This document shows positions 1-11,488 of a stretch of 60,821 nucleotides of DNA, piece after piece. Below the pieces are notes generated by a model, which saw only the letters and a list, made by a program, of their open reading frames with translations, did not search any database and had not been told where the DNA came from. Position numbers and translations under genes: made by a program. Position 1 is the stretch's first letter, and each line of letters opens with the position of its first letter. Location of the stretch: the NCBI GenBank assembly GCA_903873995.1, contig CAIQQQ010000142.1, positions 1 to 60,821 on the forward strand. Direction: 5' to 3'. Source of the stretch: an uncultured Rhodospirillales bacterium (GTDB taxonomy: Bacteria > Pseudomonadota > Alphaproteobacteria > Acetobacterales > Acetobacteraceae).

Positions 1-498
1 CCGGTCCTCCAGCATCTCCAGCGCGATAGTGCCCTGGCCAGCCATCACACCGGGATCGTCATAAGGATGCACGAACACCAACCCCTCGGCCGCGGCCAGC
101 GCCAGCGCATGCTCATGCGCCTCAGCCAGGGTGTCACCATGCAGCACCACCCGCGCGCCCCAGCCCGCGGTGCGCGTCACCTTGGTGAGCGGCGTGTGGC
201 GCGGCATCACGATCACGGCAGTGATGCCCAGCAGCTGCGCATGACGCGCCACCGCCTGCGCGTGGTTCCCGGCGGACATCGCGATCACGCCGCGCGCCCG
301 ATCATCCGCGCTGAACATAGCCAATCGGTTCGCTGCACCGCGTTCCTTGAACGCCCCGGTTGCCTGGAGATTGTCGAGCTTCAGAGACACCTGCGCCCCG
401 GTGGCGCGAGACACCTGCGGCGAATCGAGCATCGGCGTGCGGATCACGCGGCTGCGGATCCGCTCCGCCGCCGCGGTCACGTCGGCAAGGCTGATCAT
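1..498 (-). CDS. Threonine ammonia-lyase (threonine dehydratase), partial
   Basis: PLP-dependent enzyme that deaminates threonine to 2-oxobutyrate, in the cytoplasm. The first 166 residues are present; the C-terminal part lies beyond the window edge. The start is the ATG at 498 (MISLADVTAAAERI). The PLP-lysine motif TGAFKERGAANR is visible near residue 51, followed by the SAGNHAQ phosphate-binding turn near residue 74, both typical of the serine/threonine dehydratase fold. Because the C-terminus is missing I cannot tell whether it carries an ACT domain (biosynthetic, IlvA) or is the short catabolic form (TdcB). It lies 4 bp downstream of greA on the same strand, so the two are probably co-transcribed. 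Confidence 0.9.
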   Translation of the reverse strand, partial: MISLADVTAAAERIRSRVIRTPMLDSPQVSRATGAQVSLKLDNLQATGAFKERGAANRLAMFSADDRARGVIAMSAGNHAQAVARHAQLLGITAVIVMPRHTPLTKVTRTAGWGARVVLHGDTLAEAHEHALALAAAEGLVFVHPYDDPGVMAGQGTIALEMLEDR

Positions 499-502
499 CG
501 GA

Positions 503-976
503 TCAGACGTATTTGACGGAGATGATCTCGTAAGTGCGATCTCCGCCAGGTGCCGGCACTGAAACCGTGTCGCCCACCTTCTTGCCGATCAACGCCTTGG
601 CCAGCGGGCTCGAGACCGACAGCCGCGCCTGGCGGATATCCGCCTCATGCAGCCCGACAATCTGATAGGTCGCCTCCTTGTCAGTCTCCTCGTCCACCAG
701 CTGGACATGGGCGCCGAACTTCACCTGATCGCCCGAGAGCTGCGACGGGTCGATCACCTCGACGGCGGAGATCACCTCCTCCAGTTCCTGTACGCGGCCT
801 TCGATGAAGCTCTGCCGCTCGCGGGCGGCGTGGTATTCGGCGTTTTCGCTCAGATCGCCATGGCTGCGCGCTTCGGCGATGGCGGCGATGACGGCGGGCC
901 GCTCGATGCTTTTCAGCGTGCGCAGCTCCTCTTCCAGGCGCTGCAGGCCAGGGGCAGTCATCGGAAATTTCTGCAC
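503..976 (-). CDS. greA: Transcription elongation factor GreA
   Basis: Binds RNA polymerase through the secondary channel and stimulates cleavage of backtracked transcripts. The protein is 157 residues, the usual GreA length. The N-terminal coiled coil has the family signature (LKSIERPAVI, then HGDLSENAEYHAAR around residues 40-52), with the acidic D and E at the hairpin tip. The C-terminal FKBP-like domain includes SPLAKALIGKKVGD. The start is taken as GTG at 976 because the resulting MQKFPMT matches the MEKFPMT start usual in alphaproteobacteria, and a GAGG lies about 9 bases upstream. The alternative is ATG at 961. It lies upstream of the threonine ammonia-lyase gene. Confidence 0.96.
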   Translation of the reverse strand: MQKFPMTAPGLQRLEEELRTLKSIERPAVIAAIAEARSHGDLSENAEYHAARERQSFIEGRVQELEEVISAVEVIDPSQLSGDQVKFGAHVQLVDEETDKEATYQIVGLHEADIRQARLSVSSPLAKALIGKKVGDTVSVPAPGGDRTYEIISVKYV

Positions 977-1189
977 GTCAGGAACCTCGAACCAGGATTT
1001 GGGTTGAAACGCGACCGCCGCGGACCGGTCCTCCGGAGCGAAAATCGCCGGAAAACCAGGCCGCGACGGGAAACACCGTCAGCGCGATCGCCATAGGCCC
1101 GAAAGCCGGAGGCGTGAACCACGCGCCAAAATGAAACGCTAGGGCAAGTCAGGCATGACGATCAATGGCCGAGATTCCCTGGCGTATTG

Positions 1190-4100
1190 TTAGAACGAAC
1201 CGCGAAAATACGACTGCAGAGGCGCGACTTCAAGGGTGCCTGATTTCAATGCCGCGATCGCATGGGCCGCGGCCCGCGCCCCTGCAATCGTCGTGAAGTG
1301 CGGAATCCCGTGCGTGAGCGCGCTGCGGCGGATGTCAAAGCTGTCGGTCACCGATTGCGGGCCGGAGGCGGTGTTGATCACCAGCTGAATATCGCCCGAG
1401 CGGATCGCGTCAACGCAATGCGGCCTTCCCTCCAGCACTTTGTTCGTGACGCTCGCGGCCAGTCCCGCCTCGCGCAGGCGCGTCGCCGTGCCGCGGGTGG
1501 CCACTACCGAGAAGCCCATGTCGATCAACCGGCGCGCCACCGCGACAGCCGCTGCCTTGTCGGCCTCGCGCACCGACAGGAACACCCGGCCGGACAGCGG
1601 CAGCTTCACCCCCGCGCCGAGTTGTGCCTTGGCGAACGCCCTCTCGAAGCTTGCATCAAGCCCCATCACCTCGCCGGTGGATTTCATCTCCGGGCCGAGG
1701 ATCGTGTCCACCTCGGGGAAGCGGTTGAATGGAAACACCGCTTCCTTCACCGCGACGTGCCGGGCGATGGCCTCGTCATCAAGGCAGAATTCGCTGAGCT
1801 TGGCGCCCGCCATCACGCGCGCTCCGATCTTGGCGATGGCAACGCCGGTGGCCTTCGCCACGAACGGCACGGTGCGAGACGCCCTGGGGTTCACCTCCAG
1901 CACGAAGATCTCGTCGTCCTTGATGGCGTATTGCACGTTCATCAGGCCGACAACGCCGATCGCCTTGGCCATCGCCTCCGTCTCGGCCTTGAGCTCGGTG
2001 ACGGTGGCGGGACTGAGGGTGTAGGGCGGAAGCGCACAGGCGCTGTCACCGGAATGGATGCCGGCCTCCTCGATATGCTCCATCACCCCCGCGACATAGA
2101 CCGTCTCGCCGTCGCTGATACAATCGACATCGACCTCGATGGCGTCGTTGAGATAGCGGTCGATCAGCACCGGATTGTCACCTGACACGCGCACCGCCTC
2201 GCGCATGTAGCGATGCAGGGAACGCTGGTCATGCACGATCTCCATGGCGCGGCCGCCCAGCACATAGCTCGGTCGGATCACGACGGGGTAGCCGATGCGC
2301 TCGGTGATCGCCTCTGCCTCCTCGGCCGAGCGGGCGATGCCGTTCTCCGGCTGGCGCAGGCCCAACCGATGCAGAAGCGCCTGGAACCGCTCGCGGTCCT
2401 CGGCGAGGTCGATCGCGTCGGCAGACGTGCCCAGGATCGGGATGCCGGCCTTCTCCAGCGCCTGGCTGAGCTTCAACGGGGTTTGCCCGCCATATTGCAC
2501 GATGCAGCCCAGCACGCGGCCGCGGGCCTGCTCGCGCCGCACGATGGCGATCACATCCTCCGCCGTCAGCGGCTCGAAATACAAACGATCGGACGTGTCG
2601 TAATCCGTGCTGACCGTCTCGGGGTTGCAGTTGATCATGATGGTCTCGAACCCGGCCTCGCGCAGCGCGTAGGCGGCATGAACGCAGCAATAATCGAACT
2701 CGATGCCCTGCCCGATGCGGTTGGGTCCGCCGCCAAGAATGATGATCTTGTCGCGATCGGTGGGGGCCGCTTCGCAGGACGGTTCGCCGAAGCCGCCTTC
2801 ATAGGTCGAATACATGTAGGGTGTGGAGGATCCGAACTCGCCGGCGCAGGTGTCGATCCGCTTGAAGACCGGCCGCACGCCGAGGCTCTCGCGCAGCGCC
2901 AGCACCTCTGTCTCGCCAATGCCCGCGAGCTCTGCCAACCTGCGATCCGAGAACCCGAGCGCCTTCAGCCGGCGCAGGCCATAGGCGTCGCGCGGCAGAC
3001 CGCCCGCGGTCACCTCTCGCTCAGCCGCGATGATCCGTTCCAGCTCGCGCAGGTACCAGGGATCGAACTTGCTGGTCTCGTGGATGTCCGCCACCGACAG
3101 CCCGGCCCGCAGCGCCTGCGCCGCCATCACGATCCGGTCCGGCTTCGGTTGGGACAAAGCGGCGCGATAGGCGTCGAGCGTACCGTCACCCGGTGGCTCG
3201 ATCGGATCGAGGCCGGAAAACCCCGTCTCCATCGAACGCAGCCCCTTCTGCAGCGCCTCGGCGAAGCTGCGCCCGATCGCCATCGCCTCACCCACGGACT
3301 TCATCGCAGTGCCCAGCAGCGCCGGCGTGCCGGGGAACTTCTCGAAGGTGAAGCGCGGGATCTTGATCACCACGTAGTCGATCGTCGGCTCGAAACTCGC
3401 CGGTGTCGTCTCGGTGATGTCGTTCTTGAGCTCGTCGAGCGTGTAGCCCACCGCCAGCTTGGCCGCGATCTTCGCAATCGGAAACCCGGTGGCCTTGGAG
3501 GCGAGTGCCGAAGAGCGCGACACGCGCGGGTTCATCTCGATCACCACCATGCGCCCGGTGGCCGGATCAAGCGCGAACTGCACGTTCGAGCCGCCCGTGT
3601 CCACGCCGATCTTGCGCAGGCACGCAATCGAGGCGTTGCGCATGATCTGGTATTCTTTATCGGTCAAGGTCAGCGCCGGCGCCACCGTCACGCTGTCACC
3701 GGTGTGGATGCCCATCGGATCGACGTTCTCGATGGCGCAGATGATGATGCAGTTGTCCGCGCAGTCGCGGACCACCTCCATCTCGTATTCCTTCCAGCCC
3801 AGCACCGATTCCTCGACCAGCACCTCGGTTGTGGGCGAGGCTTCGAGCCCCGATGCCACGATGTGCTCAAACTCCTCGCGGTTATACGCGATGCCGCCGC
3901 CGGTGCCGCCAAGGGTGAAGGAGGGGCGGATGACGGCCGGGAGGCCCACCACGGCCAGCGCCGCACGCGCCTCCTCCAGCGTGTGGGCGATGGCGGATTT
4001 CGGGCTGTCCAGGCCGATCTCGGTCATGGCGTAGCGAAACTTCAGCCGGTCCTCGGCGCGGTCGATCACATCCGCCTTGGCGCCGATCAACTCCACCCCG

Positions 4101-4432
4101 TGACGTTCGAGCGCGCCCGAGGCTGCCAGCTTCATGGCGGTGTTCAGCGCCGTCTGCCCGCCCATGGTCGGCAGCAGCGCATCCGGCTTCTCCTTGGCGA
4201 TGATCTTCTCGACGATCTCCGGCGTGATCGGCTCGATATAGGTGGCATCCGCCAGGCCCGGATCGGTCATGATCGTGGCGGGGTTGGAGTTCACCAGTAT
4301 CACCCGGTAGCCCTCGGCCCGGAGCGCCTTGCAGGCCTGTGCGCCGGAATAGTCGAACTCGCAGGCCTGGCCGATCACGATCGGGCCGGCGCCGATGATG
4401 AGGATCGATTTGATGTCGGTGCGTTTGGGCAT
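1190..4432 (-). CDS. carB: Carbamoyl-phosphate synthase large subunit
   Basis: Synthesises carbamoyl phosphate from bicarbonate, ATP and the ammonia delivered by CarA, for arginine and pyrimidine synthesis. The length of 1080 residues is normal. Two homologous ATP-grasp halves are visible: the first begins [22 protein letters not shown] and the second begins [21 protein letters not shown] near residue 565. Each half carries the expected RPSFTLGG or RPSYVLGG loop. The C-terminal MGS-like regulatory domain ends the protein ([15 protein letters not shown] onward). It starts 9 bp downstream of the ATPase gene that separates it from carA, so it may depend on transcription through that gene. About 213 bp with nothing recognisable lie between its stop and greA. 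Confidence 0.98.
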   Translation of the reverse strand: MPKRTDIKSILIIGAGPIVIGQACEFDYSGAQACKALRAEGYRVILVNSNPATIMTDPGLADATYIEPITPEIVEKIIAKEKPDALLPTMGGQTALNTAMKLAASGALERHGVELIGAKADVIDRAEDRLKFRYAMTEIGLDSPKSAIAHTLEEARAALAVVGLPAVIRPSFTLGGTGGGIAYNREEFEHIVASGLEASPTTEVLVEESVLGWKEYEMEVVRDCADNCIIICAIENVDPMGIHTGDSVTVAPALTLTDKEYQIMRNASIACLRKIGVDTGGSNVQFALDPATGRMVVIEMNPRVSRSSALASKATGFPIAKIAAKLAVGYTLDELKNDITETTPASFEPTIDYVVIKIPRFTFEKFPGTPALLGTAMKSVGEAMAIGRSFAEALQKGLRSMETGFSGLDPIEPPGDGTLDAYRAALSQPKPDRIVMAAQALRAGLSVADIHETSKFDPWYLRELERIIAAEREVTAGGLPRDAYGLRRLKALGFSDRRLAELAGIGETEVLALRESLGVRPVFKRIDTCAGEFGSSTPYMYSTYEGGFGEPSCEAAPTDRDKIIILGGGPNRIGQGIEFDYCCVHAAYALREAGFETIMINCNPETVSTDYDTSDRLYFEPLTAEDVIAIVRREQARGRVLGCIVQYGGQTPLKLSQALEKAGIPILGTSADAIDLAEDRERFQALLHRLGLRQPENGIARSAEEAEAITERIGYPVVIRPSYVLGGRAMEIVHDQRSLHRYMREAVRVSGDNPVLIDRYLNDAIEVDVDCISDGETVYVAGVMEHIEEAGIHSGDSACALPPYTLSPATVTELKAETEAMAKAIGVVGLMNVQYAIKDDEIFVLEVNPRASRTVPFVAKATGVAIAKIGARVMAGAKLSEFCLDDEAIARHVAVKEAVFPFNRFPEVDTILGPEMKSTGEVMGLDASFERAFAKAQLGAGVKLPLSGRVFLSVREADKAAAVAVARRLIDMGFSVVATRGTATRLREAGLAASVTNKVLEGRPHCVDAIRSGDIQLVINTASGPQSVTDSFDIRRSALTHGIPHFTTIAGARAAAHAIAALKSGTLEVAPLQSYFRGSF

Positions 4433-4441
4433 TTTGTGCTC

Positions 4442-5644
4442 TCAGGCTTGGGCGCGGGAGGGCGCCTGGAATTCGGGCATGATGCGACGCAGGAAGGCGT
4501 CGAACAGCGGCACGGTGAAGGCCGTGTCGCCGTGGGCCGGGCTGTAGATCATGCCCTTGTGGATCAGGCCGTTGCGCAGCGGCCCCAGGCTTGTGACCTT
4601 GCGGTCGAGCTTCGTTGCGATGTCGCCCGATCGGTAGGGTCCCGGGCCCAACTCGGCCATGGCGCGCAGATAGGTTTTCTCGGTGGGCGTCAGCCGGTCG
4701 AAGCGAACCCTGAAAAAGCTCTCGTCCAGATTGGCCATCACCTTCGGCGTCGCGCGCTCGATGTCGGCAATCGTGATCGGCGAGCCCGCGGCGGCGTTCC
4801 AGACCTGATAGCCCCAGGCCTGGAGAAAATAAGGATATCCCTGGGTCGTGCGAACGATCGTCTGCAGCGCGTCGGGCCTGAATGCCACGTTCTGCTCCTG
4901 CACCGGGACCGCCAGGGCGCGTTCGGCGTCCTCGAAGGACAGCGCATCCACGGCCGGGAAATCGAACAGTCGCTCGGCATAGGATTTCGACCGTCCGGAG
5001 AGTGCGACCACCTGCGGCAGGCCCACGGCGACCATCAGCATCGGCAAACCGGTTTGGGAGACGCGGTGCAGCGCCATGATCAGCGCGCTCATGTCGCGTT
5101 CCTTGAGGTACTGGATCTCGTCGATCAGCAGGACCACCGGCACGTTGCGTTCGCGTGCCGCGCGTCCGATCGCCGCAAACAGCTCCGGCAGGTCGGCCTC
5201 CAGGTCGCCGCTGTCGGCGGACCCGGCCTCCGGCTCGATGTCGAGTGCCAGTTCGGCTTCGCCGTATTTCAGCTTGAGACCGGACAGAAAGCTCTTGAAC
5301 ACGCCGAGAGACCGCTTCACGGCAGCGTTGAGCGCGCCCAGGCGATCGAGCTCGAGCAGCACACGACGCAGATGCGGAGCGAGCAGTTCGGCCAGGCGCT
5401 TGTCCTCGTGCGCCTCTACCTGGATGATCTTGTAGCCATGCCCCTCGGCAAGCTCATGAACGCGGTTGAGCAGCACGGTCTTGCCGACGCCGCGCAGACC
5501 TACTGCGATGAAGCTTTTGGCGTGGCGGCCGGCCTTGACGCGCTGCAAGGCGATGTCGGCCTGCTGCAACATATCCAGCCGCCCCGTCAGTTCGGGCGGC
5601 TGGTTGCCGGCGCCAGGCGCGAAGGGGTTTTGCCGCGGATCCAT
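4442..5644 (-). CDS. P-loop ATPase with C-terminal winged-helix-like region, inserted between carA and carB
   Basis: A 400-residue AAA-type ATP-binding protein of unknown job. Walker A is GLRGVGKT near residue 52; Walker B is VVLLIDEIQYL around residue 160, followed by a sensor-like stretch (MLMVAVGLPQV). The C-terminal 100 residues (LTPTEKTYLRAMAELG, then SGDIATKLDRKVTSLGPLRNGL) look like a winged helix. This matches the loosely defined COG1672-type ATPases that often sit near mobile or regulatory genes. ATG 5644 is chosen because the ATPase homology starts soon after it; the reading frame stays open further upstream but runs into AT-rich non-coding sequence. It sits between carA and carB, which are usually adjacent or separated by other genes. 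A link to carbamoyl phosphate metabolism is not shown by the sequence. Confidence 0.85.
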   Translation of the reverse strand: MDPRQNPFAPGAGNQPPELTGRLDMLQQADIALQRVKAGRHAKSFIAVGLRGVGKTVLLNRVHELAEGHGYKIIQVEAHEDKRLAELLAPHLRRVLLELDRLGALNAAVKRSLGVFKSFLSGLKLKYGEAELALDIEPEAGSADSGDLEADLPELFAAIGRAARERNVPVVLLIDEIQYLKERDMSALIMALHRVSQTGLPMLMVAVGLPQVVALSGRSKSYAERLFDFPAVDALSFEDAERALAVPVQEQNVAFRPDALQTIVRTTQGYPYFLQAWGYQVWNAAAGSPITIADIERATPKVMANLDESFFRVRFDRLTPTEKTYLRAMAELGPGPYRSGDIATKLDRKVTSLGPLRNGLIHKGMIYSPAHGDTAFTVPLFDAFLRRIMPEFQAPSRAQA

Positions 5645-5699
5645 TTTGAGGGAGTTTATCCGTTTATACAGATTTTTAGCTATAATGACATAAACTCTT
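5645..5699. promoter_or_regulatory. AT-rich spacer with an inverted repeat between carA and the ATPase gene
   Basis: This 55-bp gap is strikingly AT-rich against the GC-rich surroundings. It contains the inverted repeat GAGTTTAT (5652-5659) / ATAAACTC (5690-5697), and between the arms TATA-like words on both strands. It could be a promoter or operator for the ATPase gene, or residue of an insertion event. The call rests on composition only. Confidence 0.4.
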
Positions 5700-7076
5700 T
5701 CAAACCGCCATCGCGTCAACAAACCGAAGGAACAGATGATGGCTGTCCGCCGGCCCCGGGCTCGCCTCGGGGTGATACTGCACCGAGAAGCATCGCTTTG
5801 CCGCGCACGCCAAACCCTCGTTCGAGCCATCGAACAGGCTCACATGCGTGACGACGACATCCTCAGGCAGCGACGCCGGATCGACCGCGAAGCCATGATT
5901 CTGGCTGGTGATCTCCACCTTGCCGGTTGCCAGCTCCTGCACCGGCTGGTTGGCGCCGCGATGCCCGCGCGCCAACTTGTATGTGCGCCCGCCCAACGCG
6001 AGGCCCAGCAACTGGTGCCCCAGGCAGATCCCAAAGATCGGCACGCCGGCCGCCATCACGCCCTGGATCGCGGGGACGGCATACGCGCCGGTCGCCGCCG
6101 GATCTCCCGGACCGTTGGACAGGAACACGCCATCCGGCCGATGCGCCAGGATGTCCTCTGCTGTGCTGTCCGCCGGCACCACCACAACGTCGCAGCCGGC
6201 CTGGGCGAGGCAGCGCAGGATGTTGCGCTTGGCGCCGTAATCCACCGCCACCACGCGGCGGGCCGGTGCCGTCTGTACACCCGTGCCGGCTGGCCAGGAC
6301 CACTCGGTCTCCTCCCAGCGATAGCTCTGCCCGCAGGTGACGGATTTCGCCAGGTCGAGCCCTTCCAGCCCCGGCCAGGCCTGCGCCTTGGCGATCAGTG
6401 CCGTAAGGTCGAATCGCCCATCCGCTGGAAAGCTCAAAATGCCGTTGGGTGCCCCGTGGTCGCGGATGCGCAAGGTGAGCGCGCGGGTGTCAACGCCGCT
6501 GATCCCCGCCACACCCTGCCCACGCAGCCAGTCCTGCAGCGCCTCGGTGCTGCGCCAGTTGGACGGCTCGGTGATGTCCTGCTTCACCACCAGGCCACCG
6601 GCCGCGATGCGTAGCGCCTCCAGGTCCTGGATGTTGGTGCCGACATTGCCGATATGCGGGAAGGTGAAGGTGATGATCTGGCCCGCGAAGGAGGGATCGG
6701 TGAGCGTCTCCTGATACCCGGTCATGCCGGTGCTGAAGCACACCTCGCTGGCCATGGAGGTGGTCTGGGCGCCGAAGCCGCGGCCCCAGAACACGCTGCC
6801 ATCGGCCAGAACCAGAACCGCATCGGCGCCTGGCGGGAGAGCATGAGAAGATCTGGGCGTCACATCTGGCATCAGGGCGCTCGCAATGAGGGGGGCGAAT
6901 CCGGGAAGCTGATCGACAGACCAGCCCGTGGCGGCGAGAATGGCGGCATAATGCCGGGCGGGAACCGCGCGGGACTGTCGCCATTTGCGCAACGCCTCGG
7001 TGCCCACGCCCAACAGACGGGCGGCGGCGTCTGCCCCGCCCAGCCGCTCTAGGATGTCTTCGACGGAATATGCCAT
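5700..7076 (-). CDS. carA: Carbamoyl-phosphate synthase small subunit with N-terminal helix-turn-helix extension
   Basis: Glutamine amidotransferase subunit that hydrolyses glutamine and passes ammonia to CarB. The 458-residue chain is about 75 residues longer than usual. The ordinary CarA domain starts near residue 84 (ADAVLVLADGSVFWGRG). The class I glutaminase triad is present: Cys in FGICLGHQ, and His/Glu in VQYHPEASPGP. Residues 1-60 (LGGADAAARLLGVGTEALRKW, then WSVDQLPG) resemble a Cro/YdaS-type HTH. I recall that such a module at the front of some alphaproteobacterial CarA proteins has been named the carph-isopro domain, but I cannot verify that here. ATG 7076 gives the fused form; an internal ATG at 6872 would give a standard CarA. 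Two matching inverted repeats lie upstream. Confidence 0.95.
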   Translation of the reverse strand: MAYSVEDILERLGGADAAARLLGVGTEALRKWRQSRAVPARHYAAILAATGWSVDQLPGFAPLIASALMPDVTPRSSHALPPGADAVLVLADGSVFWGRGFGAQTTSMASEVCFSTGMTGYQETLTDPSFAGQIITFTFPHIGNVGTNIQDLEALRIAAGGLVVKQDITEPSNWRSTEALQDWLRGQGVAGISGVDTRALTLRIRDHGAPNGILSFPADGRFDLTALIAKAQAWPGLEGLDLAKSVTCGQSYRWEETEWSWPAGTGVQTAPARRVVAVDYGAKRNILRCLAQAGCDVVVVPADSTAEDILAHRPDGVFLSNGPGDPAATGAYAVPAIQGVMAAGVPIFGICLGHQLLGLALGGRTYKLARGHRGANQPVQELATGKVEITSQNHGFAVDPASLPEDVVVTHVSLFDGSNEGLACAAKRCFSVQYHPEASPGPADSHHLFLRFVDAMAV

Positions 7077-7089
7077 AACCGCGTTCTAC

Positions 7090-7104
7090 GGGAAATTTCT
7101 TCCC
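7090..7104. promoter_or_regulatory. Inverted repeat GGGAA-N5-TTCCC, copy 1
   Basis: A perfect 5-bp inverted repeat separated by 5 bases, starting 14 bp upstream of the carA start codon in the divergent carA/yqeY promoter region. A second copy of identical architecture lies at 7129-7143. Two matching dyads in an 89-bp intergenic region suggest an operator. The bound protein is unknown; the HTH fused to CarA is one candidate. Confidence 0.45.
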
Positions 7105-7128
7105 ACAACAACCACACGATCGGGCGCT

Positions 7129-7143
7129 GGGAATTCATTTCCC
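7129..7143. promoter_or_regulatory. Inverted repeat GGGAA-N5-TTCCC, copy 2
   Basis: Second copy of the dyad at 7090-7104, with the same arms and spacer length but a different spacer sequence. Its centre is 39 bp from that of copy 1. It lies 22 bp upstream of the yqeY start codon, so it could affect either divergent gene. Confidence 0.45.
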
Positions 7144-7165
7144 GGTCTGGTCAGAGGAGCCTCAC

Positions 7166-7624
7166 ATGGGTTTGCGCGAAAACTTCACCGCTGCTCTGAA
7201 AACCGCGATGCTCGCCAAGGACCAGCCCCGCGTCGGCACCTTGCGCATGATCACGTCCAAGCTGAAGGACACCGACATCAACGCGCGCCCCAAGGGCATC
7301 GAGGCGGTTCCGGACGAGGACATCATCGCCATGCTCAAGGCCATGGTGAAATCCCGCCGCGAGAGCGTGGCCCTTTATGAACAAGGCAGCCGCCAGGATC
7401 TTGCTGACAAGGAGCTTGCCGAGATCACCGTGATCGAGGCGTTCCTGCCCGCGCAGCTTGACGACGCCGCGACCGAGGCGGTGGTGGCCGAGGCGATCGC
7501 CGAGACGGGTGCAACAACACCCAAGGACATAGGCCGCGTCATGGGCGTGCTGAAGGCGAAGCATGCGGCGAGCCTGGACATGTCCAAGGTCAACCCGATC
7601 GTAAAGCGGCTCTTGGGCGGCTGA
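7166..7624 (+). CDS. GatB/YqeY domain protein
   Basis: A 152-residue YqeY family protein, related to the C-terminal tail domain of the GatB amidotransferase subunit. The precise role is not settled; a tRNA- or translation-related function is usually suggested. Family features include MGLRENFTAALKTAMLAKDQ at the N-terminus, the central EQGSRQDLADKELAEI stretch, and the C-terminal GRVMGVLKAKHAA. The start has a strong AGAGGAG ribosome site at about 7153. It is the first gene of the yqeY-dnaG-rpoD series, an arrangement common in alphaproteobacteria, and is divergent from carA. Confidence 0.93.
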   Translation: MGLRENFTAALKTAMLAKDQPRVGTLRMITSKLKDTDINARPKGIEAVPDEDIIAMLKAMVKSRRESVALYEQGSRQDLADKELAEITVIEAFLPAQLDDAATEAVVAEAIAETGATTPKDIGRVMGVLKAKHAASLDMSKVNPIVKRLLGG

Positions 7625-7637
7625 GCGGCGCCGCGCC

Positions 7638-9467
7638 ATGCGTCTGCCGGACGGATTTCTCGACGAACTGCGCGCTCGCACGCCGCTGGCCGCCGTCATC
7701 GGCCGGCGGGTGAAGCTCGTCCGCTCCGGCCGGCAATGGAAGGGCTGCTGCCCGTTCCACAACGAGAAGTCACCCTCGTTCTACGTGTATGACGACGGCT
7801 ACAAATGCTTCGGCTGCGGCGTGCATGGCGACGCGGTCGGTTTCGTCATGGCCAGCTCCGGCCTGCAGTTCATGGAGGCGGTGGAACTGCTGGCCGGCGA
7901 GGCGGGCCTCGAAGTGCCGCGCCCCACCCCGGCCGCCGCCGAGGCCGAAAAGCGCCGCCTCGACCTGCACGCCGTGCTCGACGCCGCGGCCGCATCCTTC
8001 CAGCGCCGCCTGCGCCTGCCGGAAGGTGCCAAGGCGCTGGCGTATCTGCAGGGTAGGGGCCTTGCCGACGACACGATCGCGCGCTTCGGCCTCGGCTGGT
8101 CCGGCGACGGGCGCGGCGCGCTGGCGGCCGATCTGGCGCGCCAGGACATCGATATTGCCATGCTGGTCGAGGCCGGGCTGATGCGCGAGAGCGACGACGG
8201 CCGCCCGCCTTACGACCTGTTCTTCGGCCGCGTGATGTTCCCGATCCGCGACCGCCGCGGCCGCGTCATCAGCTTCGGCGGCCGCATCCTGGGTGACGGC
8301 CAGCCAAAATACGTCAACGGCCCAGAAACCGCCTTGTTCTCCAAGCGCCGCACCCTCTACGGCCTCGATCGCGCCCGTGAGGCGTCGCGCAACGGTGCAG
8401 AGGTCATCACCGTCGAGGGATACATGGACGTGATCGCGCTGCATCAGGCGGGGTTCGAGGGCGCCGTGGCGCCGCTCGGCACCGCCCTGACCGGGGACCA
8501 GCTCGAAGAGCTGTGGCGCCTTTCGCCCGTGCCGATCCTGTGCTTTGACGGCGATGCCGCCGGCACCCGTGCGGCCCTGCGCGCCTCCGAGCAGGCGCTG
8601 CCGACGATCACCGCCGAACGCAGCCTGCGCCTGTCTACCCTGCCATCCGGCGAGGACCCGGACACGTTGGTGCGCCGCAAGGGCGCCGCCGCATTTCAGT
8701 CGGTGATCGAGGCCGCACGGCCGATCTCGCTCGCCCTGTTCGGCCTGATGTCGGAAGGCACCGGCACCAGCCCGGAGCAGCGTGCCGGATTGCGAACCCG
8801 GATCGAGGCGATCGCGGCCACCGTGAAGGACCGCGCGATGTCCTCCGAGCTGAAGCGCGCCCTGCTCGACCAGTTCTATGCCAGCAGACCAGCCCCCATC
8901 CGTTCCACCAACGGCACCGCCGGACGGTTCGCCCGGCAGCCGCCACAGCGCATCTGGCCCGCCGTTCCACGGCCGGCATTGGACCCCGCCACTGCGCGAG
9001 ATCAGAAGGAGCGCGCGCTCACCGCGATCCTGCTCAACCATCCCTATCTGCTGCCCGAGATGGAAGAGGCCTTCGCCGCCATCGATCTCAGCTTCGAACG
9101 CGCCTCCTTGCGCACGGCAATTCTGCAATGGTCCAGTGAGGCAGACATGCTTGACTCTGCGGCCCTCATCACCCACCTCACGCAGACCGGTTTGGAAGCC
9201 TTGGCTTTTCAGGCCCTTTCGGCCGTTCCAGTGCCGCTTCCCGCCTGCGCCGCAAAAGCGGCTATGCCGGCGGAGGCGGCGTCCGGGTGGTGGCATTTTT
9301 TCGGCCTGCTGGAGCCGGATCGGCTTGAAAGTGAGATTGCCGCTGCGGAACGAGACTTCAACGCCAATTTCGACCCTGCCGGACAGCGCCGCCTGACCGC
9401 GTTGGTTCAGGCCCGCAACGAGCTGCGCGCCGGCGGACACGGCAGCGAACTCGGCAGCAGCATCTAG
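7638..9467 (+). CDS. dnaG: DNA primase
   Basis: Makes the RNA primers for chromosome replication. 609 residues. The CHC2 zinc-binding domain is at the N-terminus (CCPFHNEKSPSF, then CFGCGVHGD around residues 37-60). The TOPRIM domain follows, with VITVEGYMDVIALHQAG near residue 260 and the acidic CFDGDAAGTRAA near residue 305. The C-terminal helicase-interaction region is poorly conserved, as usual. It starts 13 bp after yqeY and is followed by rpoD after 54 bp, so the three are likely one operon. Confidence 0.98.
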   Translation: MRLPDGFLDELRARTPLAAVIGRRVKLVRSGRQWKGCCPFHNEKSPSFYVYDDGYKCFGCGVHGDAVGFVMASSGLQFMEAVELLAGEAGLEVPRPTPAAAEAEKRRLDLHAVLDAAAASFQRRLRLPEGAKALAYLQGRGLADDTIARFGLGWSGDGRGALAADLARQDIDIAMLVEAGLMRESDDGRPPYDLFFGRVMFPIRDRRGRVISFGGRILGDGQPKYVNGPETALFSKRRTLYGLDRAREASRNGAEVITVEGYMDVIALHQAGFEGAVAPLGTALTGDQLEELWRLSPVPILCFDGDAAGTRAALRASEQALPTITAERSLRLSTLPSGEDPDTLVRRKGAAAFQSVIEAARPISLALFGLMSEGTGTSPEQRAGLRTRIEAIAATVKDRAMSSELKRALLDQFYASRPAPIRSTNGTAGRFARQPPQRIWPAVPRPALDPATARDQKERALTAILLNHPYLLPEMEEAFAAIDLSFERASLRTAILQWSSEADMLDSAALITHLTQTGLEALAFQALSAVPVPLPACAAKAAMPAEAASGWWHFFGLLEPDRLESEIAAAERDFNANFDPAGQRRLTALVQARNELRAGGHGSELGSSI

Positions 9468-9521
9468 CAAATCGCCGTCCAGACCACCCATGTATCGCAT
9501 CATTCCGGAGCCCACGAAACG

Positions 9522-11468
<1,947 letters not shown>

Positions 11469-11488
11469 TCCCTGACAGGGAGCGCTGC

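Noticed and set aside
2213-5851. A 1212-codon open frame on the plus strand
   Set aside because: It lies antisense to carB and the ATPase gene. In GC-rich DNA the antisense frame of a real gene often stays open; its translation is Arg/His/Gly-rich and resembles nothing.
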